Below, in pieces: positions 1 to 11,000 of a stretch of DNA of 64,000 nucleotides (its first letter is position 1; the number at the start of each line of letters is the position of its first letter). The notes beneath the pieces were generated by a model. That model was not told the origin of the DNA. It did no database searches and saw nothing but the letters and a program-made list of their open reading frames with translations. The DNA comes from Magnetaquicoccus sp039908525. Lineage in GTDB: Bacteria > Pseudomonadota > Magnetococcia > Magnetococcales > Magnetaquicoccaceae. The translations under genes and the position numbers were made by a program. The stretch is taken from positions 15,817 to 79,816 of the forward strand of contig JAMOAY010000026.1 in NCBI GenBank assembly GCA_039908525.1, written 5' to 3'.

Positions 1-2
1 CG

Positions 3-569
3 ATCAAAAAAGATCTGCAGGGGAGCGCCCAGTGGCAGGTGAAGGAGGGGGAGATCCAGGGGGTGGATCTGCCGGGGTTGCTGCGTGACGGCGACCTGCT
101 TTTGCAGGGCCGTCCGGTCGAGCCCCGTGTGGGACGACCGGCCACGGCGTTCAGCACTCTGAGCGGTTCGGCGACCATTCGCAACGGCGTGGTGGACAAT
201 CGGGATCTGCGTCTGCTCTCTGCCGCGCTGCGGTTGCAGGGGGCCGGGACGGTGGATCTGCCGGCCGACCGGGTGGCGTATCGGTTCAACGCCTCTGTGG
301 TGGAGACGTTGCAGGGCAAGGGGGGGCGGACGGTCAGCGCGTTGACCGGTCTGACCATTCCGGTGCAGGTGTCGGGTTCTCTGGCGCACCCCACTTGGCA
401 GCTGGATCTGCAAGGGTTGATGGAGCAGGAGGCGGCCAGGAAGGCCAGGGAGAAGTTGGCCACTCGAATACAGGAGAAGGCCAGCGAGGTATTGAAGAAA
501 AAGGGTCTGGAAAAGGTGCTGCCGGCCGATGCGGGCCAGCGTTTGCTGGATGCGCTGCCTTTTCGATAG
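3..569 (+). CDS. AsmA family protein, C-terminal part (5' end outside window)
   Basis: The frame is open from the first bases of the window, so the gene starts upstream; a GTG at 39 is in frame but is probably internal. The visible 188 residues match the C-terminal end of AsmA-type proteins: repeated amphipathic beta-strand segments (a stretch ending in TVDLPADRVAYRF, then a segment ending in a GSLAHPTW-like strand) followed by a charged helix rich in Lys, Glu and Arg. AsmA proteins are inner-membrane-anchored periplasmic proteins thought to move lipids or affect outer-membrane assembly. That role is family knowledge; only the C-terminal pattern is visible here. The gene ends 146 bases before the OmpA-type gene. 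Confidence 0.72.
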   Translation: MKKDLQGSAQWQVKEGEIQGVDLPGLLRDGDLLLQGRPVEPRVGRPATAFSTLSGSATIRNGVVDNRDLRLLSAALRLQGAGTVDLPADRVAYRFNASVVETLQGKGGRTVSALTGLTIPVQVSGSLAHPTWQLDLQGLMEQEAARKAREKLATRIQEKASEVLKKKGLEKVLPADAGQRLLDALPFR

Positions 570-715
570 ATCCATGAGGTGATGTGTCACAGGTTGCCGA
601 GGCGACGTTTTTTTGTTTCACGCCAGCACAGGTGGCGGGACGTGGCGCCGGACCGTGAGGCTCACCCGGGGTTTGCCGTTTTTAATCAACCGCAACAAGA
701 AGGAACGATGACACA

Positions 716-1510
716 ATGAAAAATCTCAAAATCGCCTTATTGGCGGGCGCCGCTTTGCTGTTTGCGACGACGCCGCTCCAGCTGGAGGCTGCCGCTCCCG
801 GCCAGTGGAGCAACTCCGGATTCACCCAGTGGCATCCCAACGATGGCAAAACGCCATTGGGTTACGTGGGCACCCAGTGCTATTTCTGCAAGCCGGATGC
901 TCCTGCCCCGGCGCCTGCCGCCCCGGCCGTTGCCAAGGCTCCGGGTGACGAGGATGGTGATGGTGTTCTGGACCCGGATGACAAGTGCCCTGGTACGCCC
1001 AAGGGCGCCCCGGTCAACAAGCAGGGCTGCTGGGTGATCAAGAACCTCACCTTCAAGACCAACAGCGCCAAGATCGAGACCAAGGACATGAGCGGTCTGA
1101 AAGAGACGGCCTCGGTTCTGAAAAAGAATCCCAACATTGGGGTGGAGATCCAGGGTCACACCGACAATGTCGGTTCGGCGGCCTACAACAAGAAGCTCTC
1201 CAACCAGCGCGCCCATTCGGTCATGTCCAGCCTGGTCAAGGAGGGGATCAACAAGCGGCGGATGACGGCCCGCGGTTATGGTCTGGAGAAGCCGGTTGCC
1301 AGCAATGCCACGGTGGAGGGTCGTGCCGAGAACCGTCGGGTTGAGTTGAATGTGACCTCGCGGACCATGGACGCGGCCAAGGCCAAGGCGCCGGCGAAGA
1401 AGAAGGTGGCCAAGAAGAAGGCGGTCAAGAAAGATGCCGCCAAGAAAGCGGCTGTCAAGAAGGCTCCTGCCAAGAAGGATGCTGCCAAGCCGGATGCTGT
1501 CAAGAAGTAG
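716..1510 (+). CDS. OmpA-domain outer-membrane/periplasmic protein with lysine-alanine tail
   Basis: A 264-residue protein. Residues 1-25 form a signal peptide (MKNLKIALLAGAALLF, cleavage near AEA-APG). The mature N-terminus has a CxxC (CYFC), then a Pro/Ala linker and one thrombospondin-3-type calcium loop (DEDGDGVLDPDDKCPGTPKG). An OmpA-like peptidoglycan-binding domain covers about 110-215, with the hallmark GHTDNVG and a downstream NRRVEL. It should tether the envelope to peptidoglycan. Unusually, about 45 residues of Lys/Ala/Pro (AKKKVAKKKAVKK-like) follow the domain, where most relatives stop. AAGGA at 700-704 is the likely ribosome site. ATG 708 opens a three-codon frame whose stop overlaps the start at 716. 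A strong hairpin terminator follows. Confidence 0.88.
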   Translation: MKNLKIALLAGAALLFATTPLQLEAAAPGQWSNSGFTQWHPNDGKTPLGYVGTQCYFCKPDAPAPAPAAPAVAKAPGDEDGDGVLDPDDKCPGTPKGAPVNKQGCWVIKNLTFKTNSAKIETKDMSGLKETASVLKKNPNIGVEIQGHTDNVGSAAYNKKLSNQRAHSVMSSLVKEGINKRRMTARGYGLEKPVASNATVEGRAENRRVELNVTSRTMDAAKAKAPAKKKVAKKKAVKKDAAKKAAVKKAPAKKDAAKPDAVKK

Positions 1511-1602
1511 GGGCTGTTTCAGCGCCGAACCTTTTTCCATGCCGGTCGGGGGAATCTCTCCCCCGCCGGCACCGGAGGGGGGCTCCCCCTCCCGTTTGAC
1601 TG

Positions 1603-1637
1603 CCGTGCCGATCGTCCTGATCGGCACGGTTTTTTTT
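1603..1637 (+). terminator. Rho-independent terminator after the OmpA-type gene
   Basis: An 11-bp perfect stem (CCGTGCCGATC at 1603-1613 pairing with GATCGGCACGG at 1619-1629), a 5-base loop and a run of eight T at 1630-1637. It lies 92 bases after the OmpA-type stop and 12 bases from the end of the convergent nuclease gene. The stem may block read-through both ways, but the T tract only fits plus-strand transcripts. Confidence 0.9.
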
Positions 1638-1648
1638 GGCAAAGTCTG

Positions 1649-2632
1649 TCAGTGACTCTTGTCGGCGAACACACTGTCCAGGGTTGGGGCATCGAATATG
1701 CGCAGAGTCCACATGTCCAGGGTGGGCGATGTGGCATCTGCGATCTTTTGGACAGCCCACGGGGGAAGGTTGCCAAAGCGGAGTTGCAAGAGACGGGTCA
1801 GTGTCTCCGCCTTGCCTTTCTGCTCGCCTTTTTGCTTGCCGATCTGGATACCTCTCTCCTCGCCGATTTGCTCCCCTTCCTTGCGTCCTTCCATTTTGCC
1901 ATAACCATAGGTGGACTCCACCATGCTGGCCTGGTAGTGCAGGTCGTCTTTGTAACGCTCATAAGCCAGCCGCTCTGCCTCGGGAAGTTTCAATATGTCG
2001 AGCTGTTCCCTGGCCTTGAGAAGACCGCGTGCGGTGAATTCTGCCCGAATTTCCTCGTTTTTGAGAAAATAGATCCACTCATCCAACGTGTCGCGTGCGA
2101 CATCGTTGAAGCGGTTCACCTTGATCAGATAGTACTCCGGGAAGAGTGCCGACACCGAGTCCCGATGAAACAGGGCCTTTTGTCCTTCGCTGAGGTCCAG
2201 TTCATCCTGGGTGTGCATCCCTCTGAACGAGGTGCTGCCCCAGTAGACATAATCTGTGCCACGACCAAGATCGAAGTACAGAATGCTGACAGAAATCACT
2301 TTGACCACACGGGAGTATGGTTCTCCTTCAGGCATATGCTCGGTAATGGCCCTGGCGGTGCCGTACAGAATGCGCTGCAGATAATCGGATTCCCGCTCGT
2401 ACTGAAGTTCAATGAGGATCAGCTCGCCTCGGGCATTCTTTACTTTGAGATCCACCCGGTTGGATTTGTCGTACCGGTCATCCTTGTTGCTCTCGCTTTC
2501 CAGAATTTCCAGGATGCAAACCTCATCATGGAGCAGTTCGCTCAGAAAGCCTTCCAGAATCTCAAAATTGGCCTTGCTGCGCAAAAGCCGCTTCAAGGCC
2601 CAATCAAAACTGATCAACTGGCGTTGTTTCAC
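1649..2632 (-). CDS. Rpn-family recombination-promoting nuclease / PD-(D/E)XK transposase-like protein
   Basis: A 327-residue protein starting at a GTG with TGGAGG nine bases upstream. The N-terminal half has the PD-(D/E)XK arrangement of the Rpn/PF12784 group: FDWALKRLL, then RVDLKVKNARGE followed by LILIELQYE, giving the D-x(n)-E-x-Q core. The middle matches the group (YYLIKVNRF, then a TLDEWIYFLKN segment). The C-terminal 90 residues are a Gly/Glu/Lys-rich repeat (EGRKEGEQIGEERG-like), common in this group. These proteins cleave DNA and raise RecA-independent recombination in E. coli; here that is inferred by family. No terminal inverted repeats were found, so it looks like a stand-alone gene rather than an insertion sequence. 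Confidence 0.85.
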   Translation of the reverse strand: MKQRQLISFDWALKRLLRSKANFEILEGFLSELLHDEVCILEILESESNKDDRYDKSNRVDLKVKNARGELILIELQYERESDYLQRILYGTARAITEHMPEGEPYSRVVKVISVSILYFDLGRGTDYVYWGSTSFRGMHTQDELDLSEGQKALFHRDSVSALFPEYYLIKVNRFNDVARDTLDEWIYFLKNEEIRAEFTARGLLKAREQLDILKLPEAERLAYERYKDDLHYQASMVESTYGYGKMEGRKEGEQIGEERGIQIGKQKGEQKGKAETLTRLLQLRFGNLPPWAVQKIADATSPTLDMWTLRIFDAPTLDSVFADKSH

Positions 2633-3020
2633 GTTGGCAGACCTCCAGAAGATTGCATCCGATTGAGCGGGGCCTTTGGTGGCAGAGGGTCTGAGATTCC
2701 GACTCTCCCAGCCATTCTATTCCGTCGGCGGGGGGAATGCCACCGCTCTTTTTCGCAGGATCGTGGGGAGTCGCCGAACCTCCGCCATGTGATACCAAGG
2801 GGTATCATTTTGCTCTTGTAACCTATTGCAACCTGTTGGTATACTGCGCCCGGTTTTTTGCCGGATTCCTTTTCGTCAATAAAAAAAACAAACTATGAAT
2901 CAATATGTTAAATCTTAGTGCCCGGCATTCCTGGTGATGGGGTGCGCGGGTTGCGCTGGCCTTTTGGTGTGCTGTTTTGTAACAAACCTGTTTCTTCTGC
3001 CTGGTGCATAAGGGGTCTCC
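2633..3020. other. Intergenic region between divergent nuclease and giant surface-protein genes
   Basis: A 388-base gap without a credible gene. It must hold promoters for both divergent genes. A 7-bp dyad (TGATACC, four-base loop, GGTATCA) lies at 2790-2807 and could be an operator. The part from about 2810 to 2915 is clearly AT-richer than its surroundings. AAGGGG about eight bases before ATG 3021 is the ribosome site for the giant gene. I could not fix a convincing -35/-10 pair. Confidence 0.4.
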
Positions 3021-5045
3021 ATGATCGCATCCGTTCCGTTCAATCCGCTCGCATCCGCCAAACCCGTTTCGCAAGAGATTGTTTTCGTGGATCCCCGTGT
3101 TCCCGACCACCAGACTCTGCTTGAGGGCATCCGTCCAGACGCCATGGTTGTCATCCTGGATGCACACAAGGATGGTGTGGCCCAGATCGGTGCTGTTCTG
3201 GCTGAGCGAAACAGTATCTCTGCCATTCACATCCTCTCCCATGGTGGGCCGGGCACTCTGTTATTGGGGTCCATATCCCTCTCGTCCGCCACGCTTTCTG
3301 ACTACTCCGGGCAGCTCCAAGGCTGGGCACGCTCCCTCACGCCAGGGGCCGATATTTTGCTCTATGGCTGCGATGTGGCGGCGGGCGCGCAGGGGGATGC
3401 GTTCATCCGCCAACTGAGCCAATGGACCGGGGCTGACGTGGCGGCCTCCACCAACAAGACGGGGAGTGCAGGGTCAGGCGGCGATTGGCAGTTGGAAGAT
3501 CAGACAGGTGTCATTGAAAGTGGACTGGTTGTTGCGCAAAAGGCTCAAGGAAATTACTACCATGTGTTGCCCTTGACGGATTCGCAGGGCGTTGCCTTGA
3601 GCACGGCGCAGATTGCTGCACTCACAACAGCAGACATTGTCAACGCAACTTCAACGCAGTTGGCGAGTCTGTCGGTTGCTCAGATGTCGGGCGTTACCAG
3701 CCTGCAAATTGCTGCCTTGAACACCCGTCAGATCCAGGTGTTCAGCTCCGCGCAAATTGCTGCTCTGAACGAGACGCAACTGGCTGGCCTCAGTGGAATC
3801 CAGATTTCCGCCCTGACTTCGGCACAGATCAGATCCTTTCGTGCAGATCAGATCGCCCCCTTGCGCTCCCATCAGATCGCTGGTTTGACCTCCGCGCAAA
3901 TCTCGTACCTGGCCACAGCCCAGATCGTGGCATTGACCACTGCCCAGTTGGCAGGCTTGACGACGGCCCAGTTGGCAGGCCTGAACACAACCCAGGCAAC
4001 CGCGCTCAGTACCACCCAGTTGGCGGCGCTCAACAGCGTCCAGTTGGCCGCTTTGGGTATAACCGGTACGGCTCAGCCAGATACAATCCTTTTTTCTCAG
4101 CAGAGAACCTACAGTACGGGGAGTAATCCATACTGCGTCGCCATCAGCGATATCAACGGCGACGGGAAAAACGACTTGGCTGTGGCGAACTACTACAGCA
4201 ACACCGTCTCCATCCTGCTCGGCAACGGCAACGGTACCTTCCAAACCCAGCAAACCTATAGCACAGGAAATAACCCAAAATCCGTCGCTGTCGGTGATAT
4301 CAACGGCGATGGGAAAAGAGACCTGGTCGTGGCAAACTCTGGCAGCACCACTGTTTCCGTTCTGCTCGGCAACGGCAACGGAACTTTCCAGACCCAGCAA
4401 ACCTACTCTGCCGGGGACCCGGTCGCTGTCGTCCTGGGAGACCTCAACGGCGATGGACGCAGCGACCTGGCTGTGGCGAACTATGACAACAACACCGTTT
4501 CCGTCCTGCTCGGCAACGGCAACGGAACCTTTCAAACCCAGCAGACCTACAGCACGGGGGGTGCTCCGAGCTCCGTTGCTCTGGGCGATATCAACGGCGA
4601 TGGGAAAAACGATTTGGCTGTGGCGAACTGGGGTAGCTTCACCGTCTCTGTCCTGCTCGGCAACGGAGACGGCACGCTCCAAACACAGCGAACGTACAGC
4701 ACCGGAAGTTACCCCGGATCCGTCGCCCTGGGCGATATGAATGGCGACGGAAAAAACGACCTGGCCGCCACGAGTTGGAACGATAACGCCGTCTCCGTCC
4801 TGCTTGGTAACGGAGACGGAACTTTCCAAACTCATCAAGCATACCTTACCTCTGGGCTTCAGCCAGCTTCCGTTGCCTTGGGCGACATCAACGGTGATGG
4901 GAAAAATGACTTGGCCGTGGGGAACGCCAACGACAGCACCCTTTCCGTTCTGCTCGGCAATGGAACCGGAAGCTTCCAAACTCAGCCAACCTACAACGCT
5001 GGGGGGGGGGGTGCGATCCGTCGCTGTGGGCGACCTCAACGGTGA
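3021..5045 (+). CDS. Giant DUF4347/FG-GAP repeat surface protein, 5' part (frame broken at G tract)
   Basis: The reading frame starts at ATG 3021 behind AAGGGG and stops at 5045, but the true homology leaves this frame at the 11-G run at 5001-5011. Residues 15-175 form a DUF4347 domain: HILSHGGPG, LLYGCDVAAG, then TGADVAAS and GGDWQLE. Nineteen octapeptide units of the LTxxQIxx type follow (3597-4052). Next come seven FG-GAP/VCBS-like repeats of about 50 residues with the calcium loop DINGDGKNDLAVAN. There is no signal peptide, as in type I-secreted giant proteins. Without one G, the frame runs on to 12162 as a 3046-residue protein. Function is unknown; adhesion or surface-layer roles are inferred from the domains. 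Confidence 0.85.
   Translation: MIASVPFNPLASAKPVSQEIVFVDPRVPDHQTLLEGIRPDAMVVILDAHKDGVAQIGAVLAERNSISAIHILSHGGPGTLLLGSISLSSATLSDYSGQLQGWARSLTPGADILLYGCDVAAGAQGDAFIRQLSQWTGADVAASTNKTGSAGSGGDWQLEDQTGVIESGLVVAQKAQGNYYHVLPLTDSQGVALSTAQIAALTTADIVNATSTQLASLSVAQMSGVTSLQIAALNTRQIQVFSSAQIAALNETQLAGLSGIQISALTSAQIRSFRADQIAPLRSHQIAGLTSAQISYLATAQIVALTTAQLAGLTTAQLAGLNTTQATALSTTQLAALNSVQLAALGITGTAQPDTILFSQQRTYSTGSNPYCVAISDINGDGKNDLAVANYYSNTVSILLGNGNGTFQTQQTYSTGNNPKSVAVGDINGDGKRDLVVANSGSTTVSVLLGNGNGTFQTQQTYSAGDPVAVVLGDLNGDGRSDLAVANYDNNTVSVLLGNGNGTFQTQQTYSTGGAPSSVALGDINGDGKNDLAVANWGSFTVSVLLGNGDGTLQTQRTYSTGSYPGSVALGDMNGDGKNDLAATSWNDNAVSVLLGNGDGTFQTHQAYLTSGLQPASVALGDINGDGKNDLAVGNANDSTLSVLLGNGTGSFQTQPTYNAGGGGAIRRCGRPQR
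3597..4052 (+). repeat. N-terminal block of 19 octapeptide repeats (24-nt period)
   Basis: Nineteen consecutive eight-residue units fit L-(S/T/N)-x-x-Q-(I/L/M)-x-(A/G/S), for example LTTAQLAG. The unit is degenerate in DNA but strictly eight codons long, with no indels in this block. The same unit returns about 70 times at the C-terminus of the same gene. A regular Leu/Gln spacing of eight suggests a solenoid fold, but I know of no established structure for it. Confidence 0.85.
5001..5011 (+). repeat. Homopolymer tract of 11 G that breaks the giant gene's frame
   Basis: Eleven consecutive G. With ten G the frame reads YNAGGGVRSVAVGDLNGDG, which fits the seventh FG-GAP repeat exactly against its neighbours (YSTGSYPGSVALGDMNGDG). 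With eleven it stops within 12 codons. This is either a sequencing/assembly length error or a slipped-strand phase switch. Confidence 0.9.
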
Positions 5046-8000
5046 TGGGTACAGCGACCTGGTCGCAGCGAACGAGAACAACGGAACCGTCTCTGTTCTG
5101 TTGAATACCACCCATGCTGGCCGGTTGGAGCTTGCTGCGACCAGTGCGGACAAGAGTGAGGGCAACAGTGGCAATACCCCCTTCAGCTTTACCGTCACCC
5201 GCACCGGTGGCACAACGGTGGCCTCCACCGTCAACTGGGGGGTGACCGGTTCGGGCAGCCATGCCGCAGCGGCAAGTGACTTTGTGGGCAGCACGTATCC
5301 CTCGGGCACGCTGAGCTTTGCCGCCGGAGAGAGCAGCAAGACCATCACCGTCCATGTCGCAGGAGAGACGGTGGCTGAATCCGCTGAGAGTTTTACCGTC
5401 TCCCTGTCCAATGCCCTTGGCGCGACCATCGGCACCGGTTCGGCCACAGGGACCATTCGCAATGATGATGCGGCACCTCTGGCTGGTCCACTGACCCGCA
5501 TCTCCGTCGACTCCTCAGGCAATCAAGCCGACGGTTTTTCCCTGTCACCCACCATCAGTGCCGACGGCCGGTTCGTGGCCTTTATATCCTATGCCACCAA
5601 TCTGGTGGCCGCAGAGGATGATGCTCCTGCCTCGGGTTCATCGAATGTATTCCTCCGCGACACCAAAACAGGTCAGACAGCATTCTTGTCGACCAGCATC
5701 AGCAGCTATACACCCAGTTCCACCGGCAATACACTGAACAGCAATCCCATCCCGGCCATCAGTGCCGATGGCCAGTTCGTGGCGTTTGCCCAGTCTGACG
5801 CCCTCTCTGGTGTTGGCATTGCCCTCCGGGACATCAAGGCAGAGAAGACGACAGCCATTGCCGTCGACCCATCCGGTGCTCCAGGAAACAATTTTTCTTA
5901 TTATCCTGCCATCAACGCCGACGGCCGATTCGTGGCGTTTGTCAGTGATGCCTCCAACCTGGTGGCTGAAGATACGAACGGAAGGACGGATGTCTTTCTC
6001 CGCGACACCAGGACGGGACAGACCACGCGTATCTCGGTCGCCTCCAACGGCGCCCAGGCGGAAGGTGGCTCTATCCATTTAGGTTCTGCCATGAGTCTGA
6101 GTGCAAACTCTGCCACAACCTATCAAATCAATTATGCGCCTGCGGTCAGTGCCGACGGCCGATACGTGGCATTCAACTCCCGTGCTACTAACCTGGTCGA
6201 CAACGATACCAACAACAGTGCCGACATCTTTCTCCGCGACACCAAGACAGGTCAGACCACACGCATCTCGGTCGATTCCACGGGCACGGAGGGGGATAAT
6301 GACTCTTTCGACTGTGCCATCAGTGCCGACGGTCGGTTCGTGGTTTTCAGCTCTCTGGCCGCCAACCTGGTCGACAACGATACCAATGGCAGTTCCGACA
6401 TCTTTCTCCGCGACACCAAGACAGGCAAAACGACGCGCATCTCGGTCGGATCCTCGGGCAATCAAGGCAACAACATCTCGGTCAAGCCCCAGATCAGCGC
6501 CGACGGTCGGTTCGTGGTCTTCAGCTCCCTGGCCTCCAACCTGGTGGACAAGGATACCAACAGGTCAACGGACGTGTTTCTGCGCGACATACAGACTGGC
6601 CAAACGATGCGGCTGTCCGTCAACGCCGCCAACATCCAGGGGAACTCTTCATCCGCTGGCATCTCTGCCGATGGCCCTTCCGCCATCAGTGCCGACGGTC
6701 GGTACGTGGCATTCAGCTCCAACGCTTCCAATCTGGTCGGGGATACGAACGGGGTGGCGGATATCTTTCTCAGAGACACCCAGGCCATGCAACTTCCCTC
6801 GCTGAGCATCGCCGCCACGAGCGCAGAGGAGAAAGAGGGGAAGAGTGGCAGCACGCCATTCACCTTCACCGTCACACGTTCCGGTGTCACCAAGAGTGCC
6901 ACCACCGTGGGTTGGTCCGTCACCGGTTCTGGCGACGCTGCGGCGGCAGCGAATGATTTTGCAGGGGGTACCCTGCCGACCGGCACGTTGACCTTCGCGG
7001 CTGGAGAGACCAGCAAGAGCATCACCGTCCATGTGACCGGGGACACGGCGATCGAGTCCGATGAGGGGTTCACGCTCTCTCTGGCCAATGTCTCGGGGGC
7101 GACCATCGACATCGGCACGGCGATCGGTACCATTCGCAACGATGATGTGGATACCACGGCGCCGCTCTTTGTCTCGGCCGCGGTCAACGGCAACACCTTG
7201 GTGATGACCTACACCGAGGCCACCACCCTGGATGCCCTCAACACGCCGGCAACGGGGGTTTTTACCGTGGTGAGTGGTGGCAGTGCCAACGCCGTCACCG
7301 CCGTGGCGGTCGATGCCAGCAACAAAACCGTCACCCTGACCCTGAGCGATGCGGTTGCCTATGGTCAAACCGCCACGGTGGCCTATGCCGATCCGACCGG
7401 CGGCAACGATGCCAAGGCCATTCAGGATGCGGCGGGCAACGATGCCGTCTCGCTGGCTGCCACCGCCGTGGTCAACAACACGCCCTATACCCCGCCCCCC
7501 ATCCTGACCAACCTCGATCTGGATCCTGCCGATGACAGCGGTTTCTCCAACCGGGATCGCATCACACAATACACCACCGGCTTGACCATCTCCGGGTCCG
7601 GGGGACGGGCCAGTGCCACGGTCTCCCTGTTCGACGATGTCAACGGGAATGGTGCCAAGGATGCCAGCGAAGGGGTTCTGGCGACGGTCTCCGTGGCCGG
7701 CAGCGGCGGTGGCTGGAGCACGGATGTCAAACTGTCCCCCGGGACACACAGCATTCGGGCCACGCAAACGGACAGTGCCGGCAAAACAAGCGCTGTCTCC
7801 GATGCCCTTCCGGTGACCGTGGATACCACAGCGCCCAGCGTGGCATTCAAAGCCCCCGTCGACCAATCCACCCTCAATCAGCTCTCCATCATCCATGGCA
7901 CGACATCCGATGCAAACATCCACCAGGTGGATCTGAAAATCCTGGATCAGACCAAGAATACCTATCAATATCTCAACAAGTTCGGTTTCCTGACCCCCGG

Positions 8001-11000
8001 TGAGGTCGCCAGCTCGGTCGATGCGGTCACGAACAAGAGCCAGGGCACATGGAGCGCGGACATCGGTGGCGGCTGGCTGCCGGCCCATACGTACGCGCTG
8101 ACCGCCGTCGCGCAGGACCTGGCCGGCAACCGTGCCACCGGCACAGTGACGTTCGGGTTTACGACGGACGGAACCCGACTGGCCACCCAAATCAATCTGG
8201 ACCGTTCCCTCGTCTCCATCAATGCCAATGAGACGGTCACCCTCACGGGCCAGCTGAAGCGTTCGGACAGTGTTGAAGGGGGCATGTCCGGTCAGACCAT
8301 TCGTCTGCAGATTGCCGATCCGAGCGGGGGAACGACACGTTCTTTCAGCACCACGACCGCGGATGACAGCGGCCACTTCACCTTCTCCGATATCAGCGGC
8401 TTCGCCACCTCCGGCAACTACAACGTCCACGTGACTTCGGACAGTACCTCCCTGTTGCGAGCCGCCAGCAACTACGCCGATGTGCACGTGGGTGCGCCGG
8501 TGGGGTATGCCATTCTGGTGCAGGGGGAGCTGGATACGGGAACCGCCACGCCCGAGGGACTTCTGGCGCACAAGCGCACCACCAACGAGATCTACACCAC
8601 CTTGTTGAACCGTGGCTTCACCTCGGACAATATCCAATATTTCAACTTTGACACCTCGAAAACGACAGCGCCCACGCCGGATCCCAGCGGTGGACCCTTG
8701 CCGAACTACCGCAATCTCCCCGGTGTTGCCCCCAACCCGGTGACCCGGGCCACCCTGCAGGCCGCCATCGAAACCTGGGCCAAGGGGAAGATGCTGGCCT
8801 CTCCCGCGCCCTTGTATGTGATCATGGCCGACCATGGCGGGCCGGAGGTTCTGCACATCGGCCCCAATGACGATGCCGGACGCATCACGTCGGCGGATTT
8901 GGGGGGATGGCTCAACAATCTCAACATCAGCCTGGGTGCGCAGGGCACCACCGGACAGCAGGCTTTGGCACAGAAACAGGTGGTCGTTCTCGGTGCCTGC
9001 AATTCTGGCAGCTTCATGGACAATCTCACGACCACCGCCAACAATCGCATCGTCATCACCAGCAGTACGGGCAAGGAAAAGTCCTACCGCGGTACAACCG
9101 AACAGGATGGCGTGCAGAATGGCGAGATGTTTTTGCAATATCTGTTCAAGTCTCTTGGGGAGGGGAGAAATTTTTATGACGCCTTCAACAGTGCCACCCT
9201 GCTGACAGAGACCAACCTGGTGGTTGCCAAGGATACGGCCAACGCGAGCAGCAACACGGCATCCGATCGGTTGAATCAACGCATTGCGGACACCTCCGGC
9301 CAGCATCCACTCCTGAATGACAATGGAGACGCCTGGGGCAGCAACGAGCTCTCTCTGGGACGCGGCATGGATGGCGCAGTTGCCCACACGCTCAAACTGG
9401 GCATGGAGCTGTCCAGTCAGCAGAATGCAAGCGATCCGGTTCAGATCGGAAAGGTGGCCCCCGCCCTCTACGACGCGGGGAGCGGCACCACCCTCCTGTG
9501 GGCCAAGGAGACGAATCCCAGCGCAACGCCCAACGCACGCAGTGCCTGGGTGTCGGTCATGGGTCCCCAATATGTTCCGGTCGACTCCAGTACGAGTACG
9601 GATCCCCAGTTGAGCTTCTCATTGCCGACGGGTGCCATGACCTACAATGCCACCCTCCAGCGATGGGAGATCAGCGCCAGCAGCATCCCGGGTTTTTCCA
9701 ACTTTGCCGACCCTGGTCGTTATGAGTTCCAATACGCCATGCAGGACGCAGCCTCCGGTGCCCTTGCCGCCCCTGTGGTGGGATATGTCTACAAAAACAA
9801 ATCCGGCAATCTTCCTCCCGGGCAGGTGGCATTGGAAACACCGGCCAGTACAAGCGTGGTCAATTCCATTGGTCTGTTCAACTGGTCCGATGCGTCCGAT
9901 CCGGAAAAAAACAAGGTGAGCTACACCTTGACCATTGCCAAGGATCAAGCCTTCGCCAATGAGGTATACAGGGTCGAAAATCTGGCGTTGTCCAGGAATC
10001 TGATCGATTTCACGGAAACGGGGATCGATGCCGGCGATTACTGGTGGCGGGTGGATGCGGTAGACAACTTTGGCGCCCGCAGCACCAGTCTGCCACAAAA
10101 ATTCACGTTGAGCTTGACCAATGCGCTGCCGGAGATTTTGCAGGGCATTGTGGCCAGCAGTCTGGATTTTTCCCGTTTGGCTTCCGTCGCGCTTTCCTTC
10201 AATGGCAAGCCTGTCGCCAATACGGAAAAGGATGGCAGCCTGGCCCTGCTGCTCTCCACCACGGAAGGGACTTTGAAGCTGGAGGCCCCGGGATATCAAA
10301 CCAAGTCCATCGCCATCACCAGCGCCAATGCCCAGCAGAGTATTGCCCAGATCAACCTGGATCCGCTGACGGTCGTGCCATTCACGACGCAGGTCAGCGG
10401 GCTGAACAGCACGCAGATTGCTGCTTTGACGGTCACCCAGGCGGCTGGCCTCAGCACGACCCAGATAGGCTCTTTGACAGCCACCCAGCTGAAGGGGCTT
10501 TCAGCGGTTCTGATGGGCAATCTGTCTGGCGAACAGGTCAGGGCCATGACCATGACACAGGTCAAGGCCCTGTCCAAAACGCAGATGTCTGCGTTGTCCT
10601 CCACTCAGATGGGCAGCCTCTCCCCCGCCTTCCTGGCCGCGCTGTCGTTGGACCAGATCAAGGGTATGACGGCCACACAGATCGCCGGCCTGACAACATC
10701 CCAGGGCGGGGGGTTGACGGTCACCTTCATCAAAACCCTGAGTGGCACCCAGGTGGCAGGATTGACCACGGCGCAGTTGTCTGCCCTGACGACGACGCAG
10801 ACGGGCAGTCTGAGCGGTGCCCAGATCCGATCCATGCGCATGGAGCAGATTGCCGGCTTGTCCACCTTGCAGATGGCCAACCTGGCATCGGCCCAGGCGT
10901 CGGGCTTCACGACCACCCAGATGGGTGGATTGAGCGCAGAGCAGGTTGGGGCGTTGACCGGGACGCTGCTCCAGTCGTTGACCGCCACGCAGATGGGCGG

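Noticed and set aside
1649..2632. Insertion sequence
   Set aside because: The nuclease is transposase-like, but no terminal inverted repeats or target duplication can be seen.
4741..5000. First 87 codons of the frame that leads into the 3' part of the giant gene
   Set aside because: This stretch encodes FG-GAP repeats in another frame; the ATG at 4741 is therefore not a true start.
6649..9570. Minus-strand open frame of 973 codons
   Set aside because: Shadow of the giant surface gene, whose domains are clear on the plus strand.
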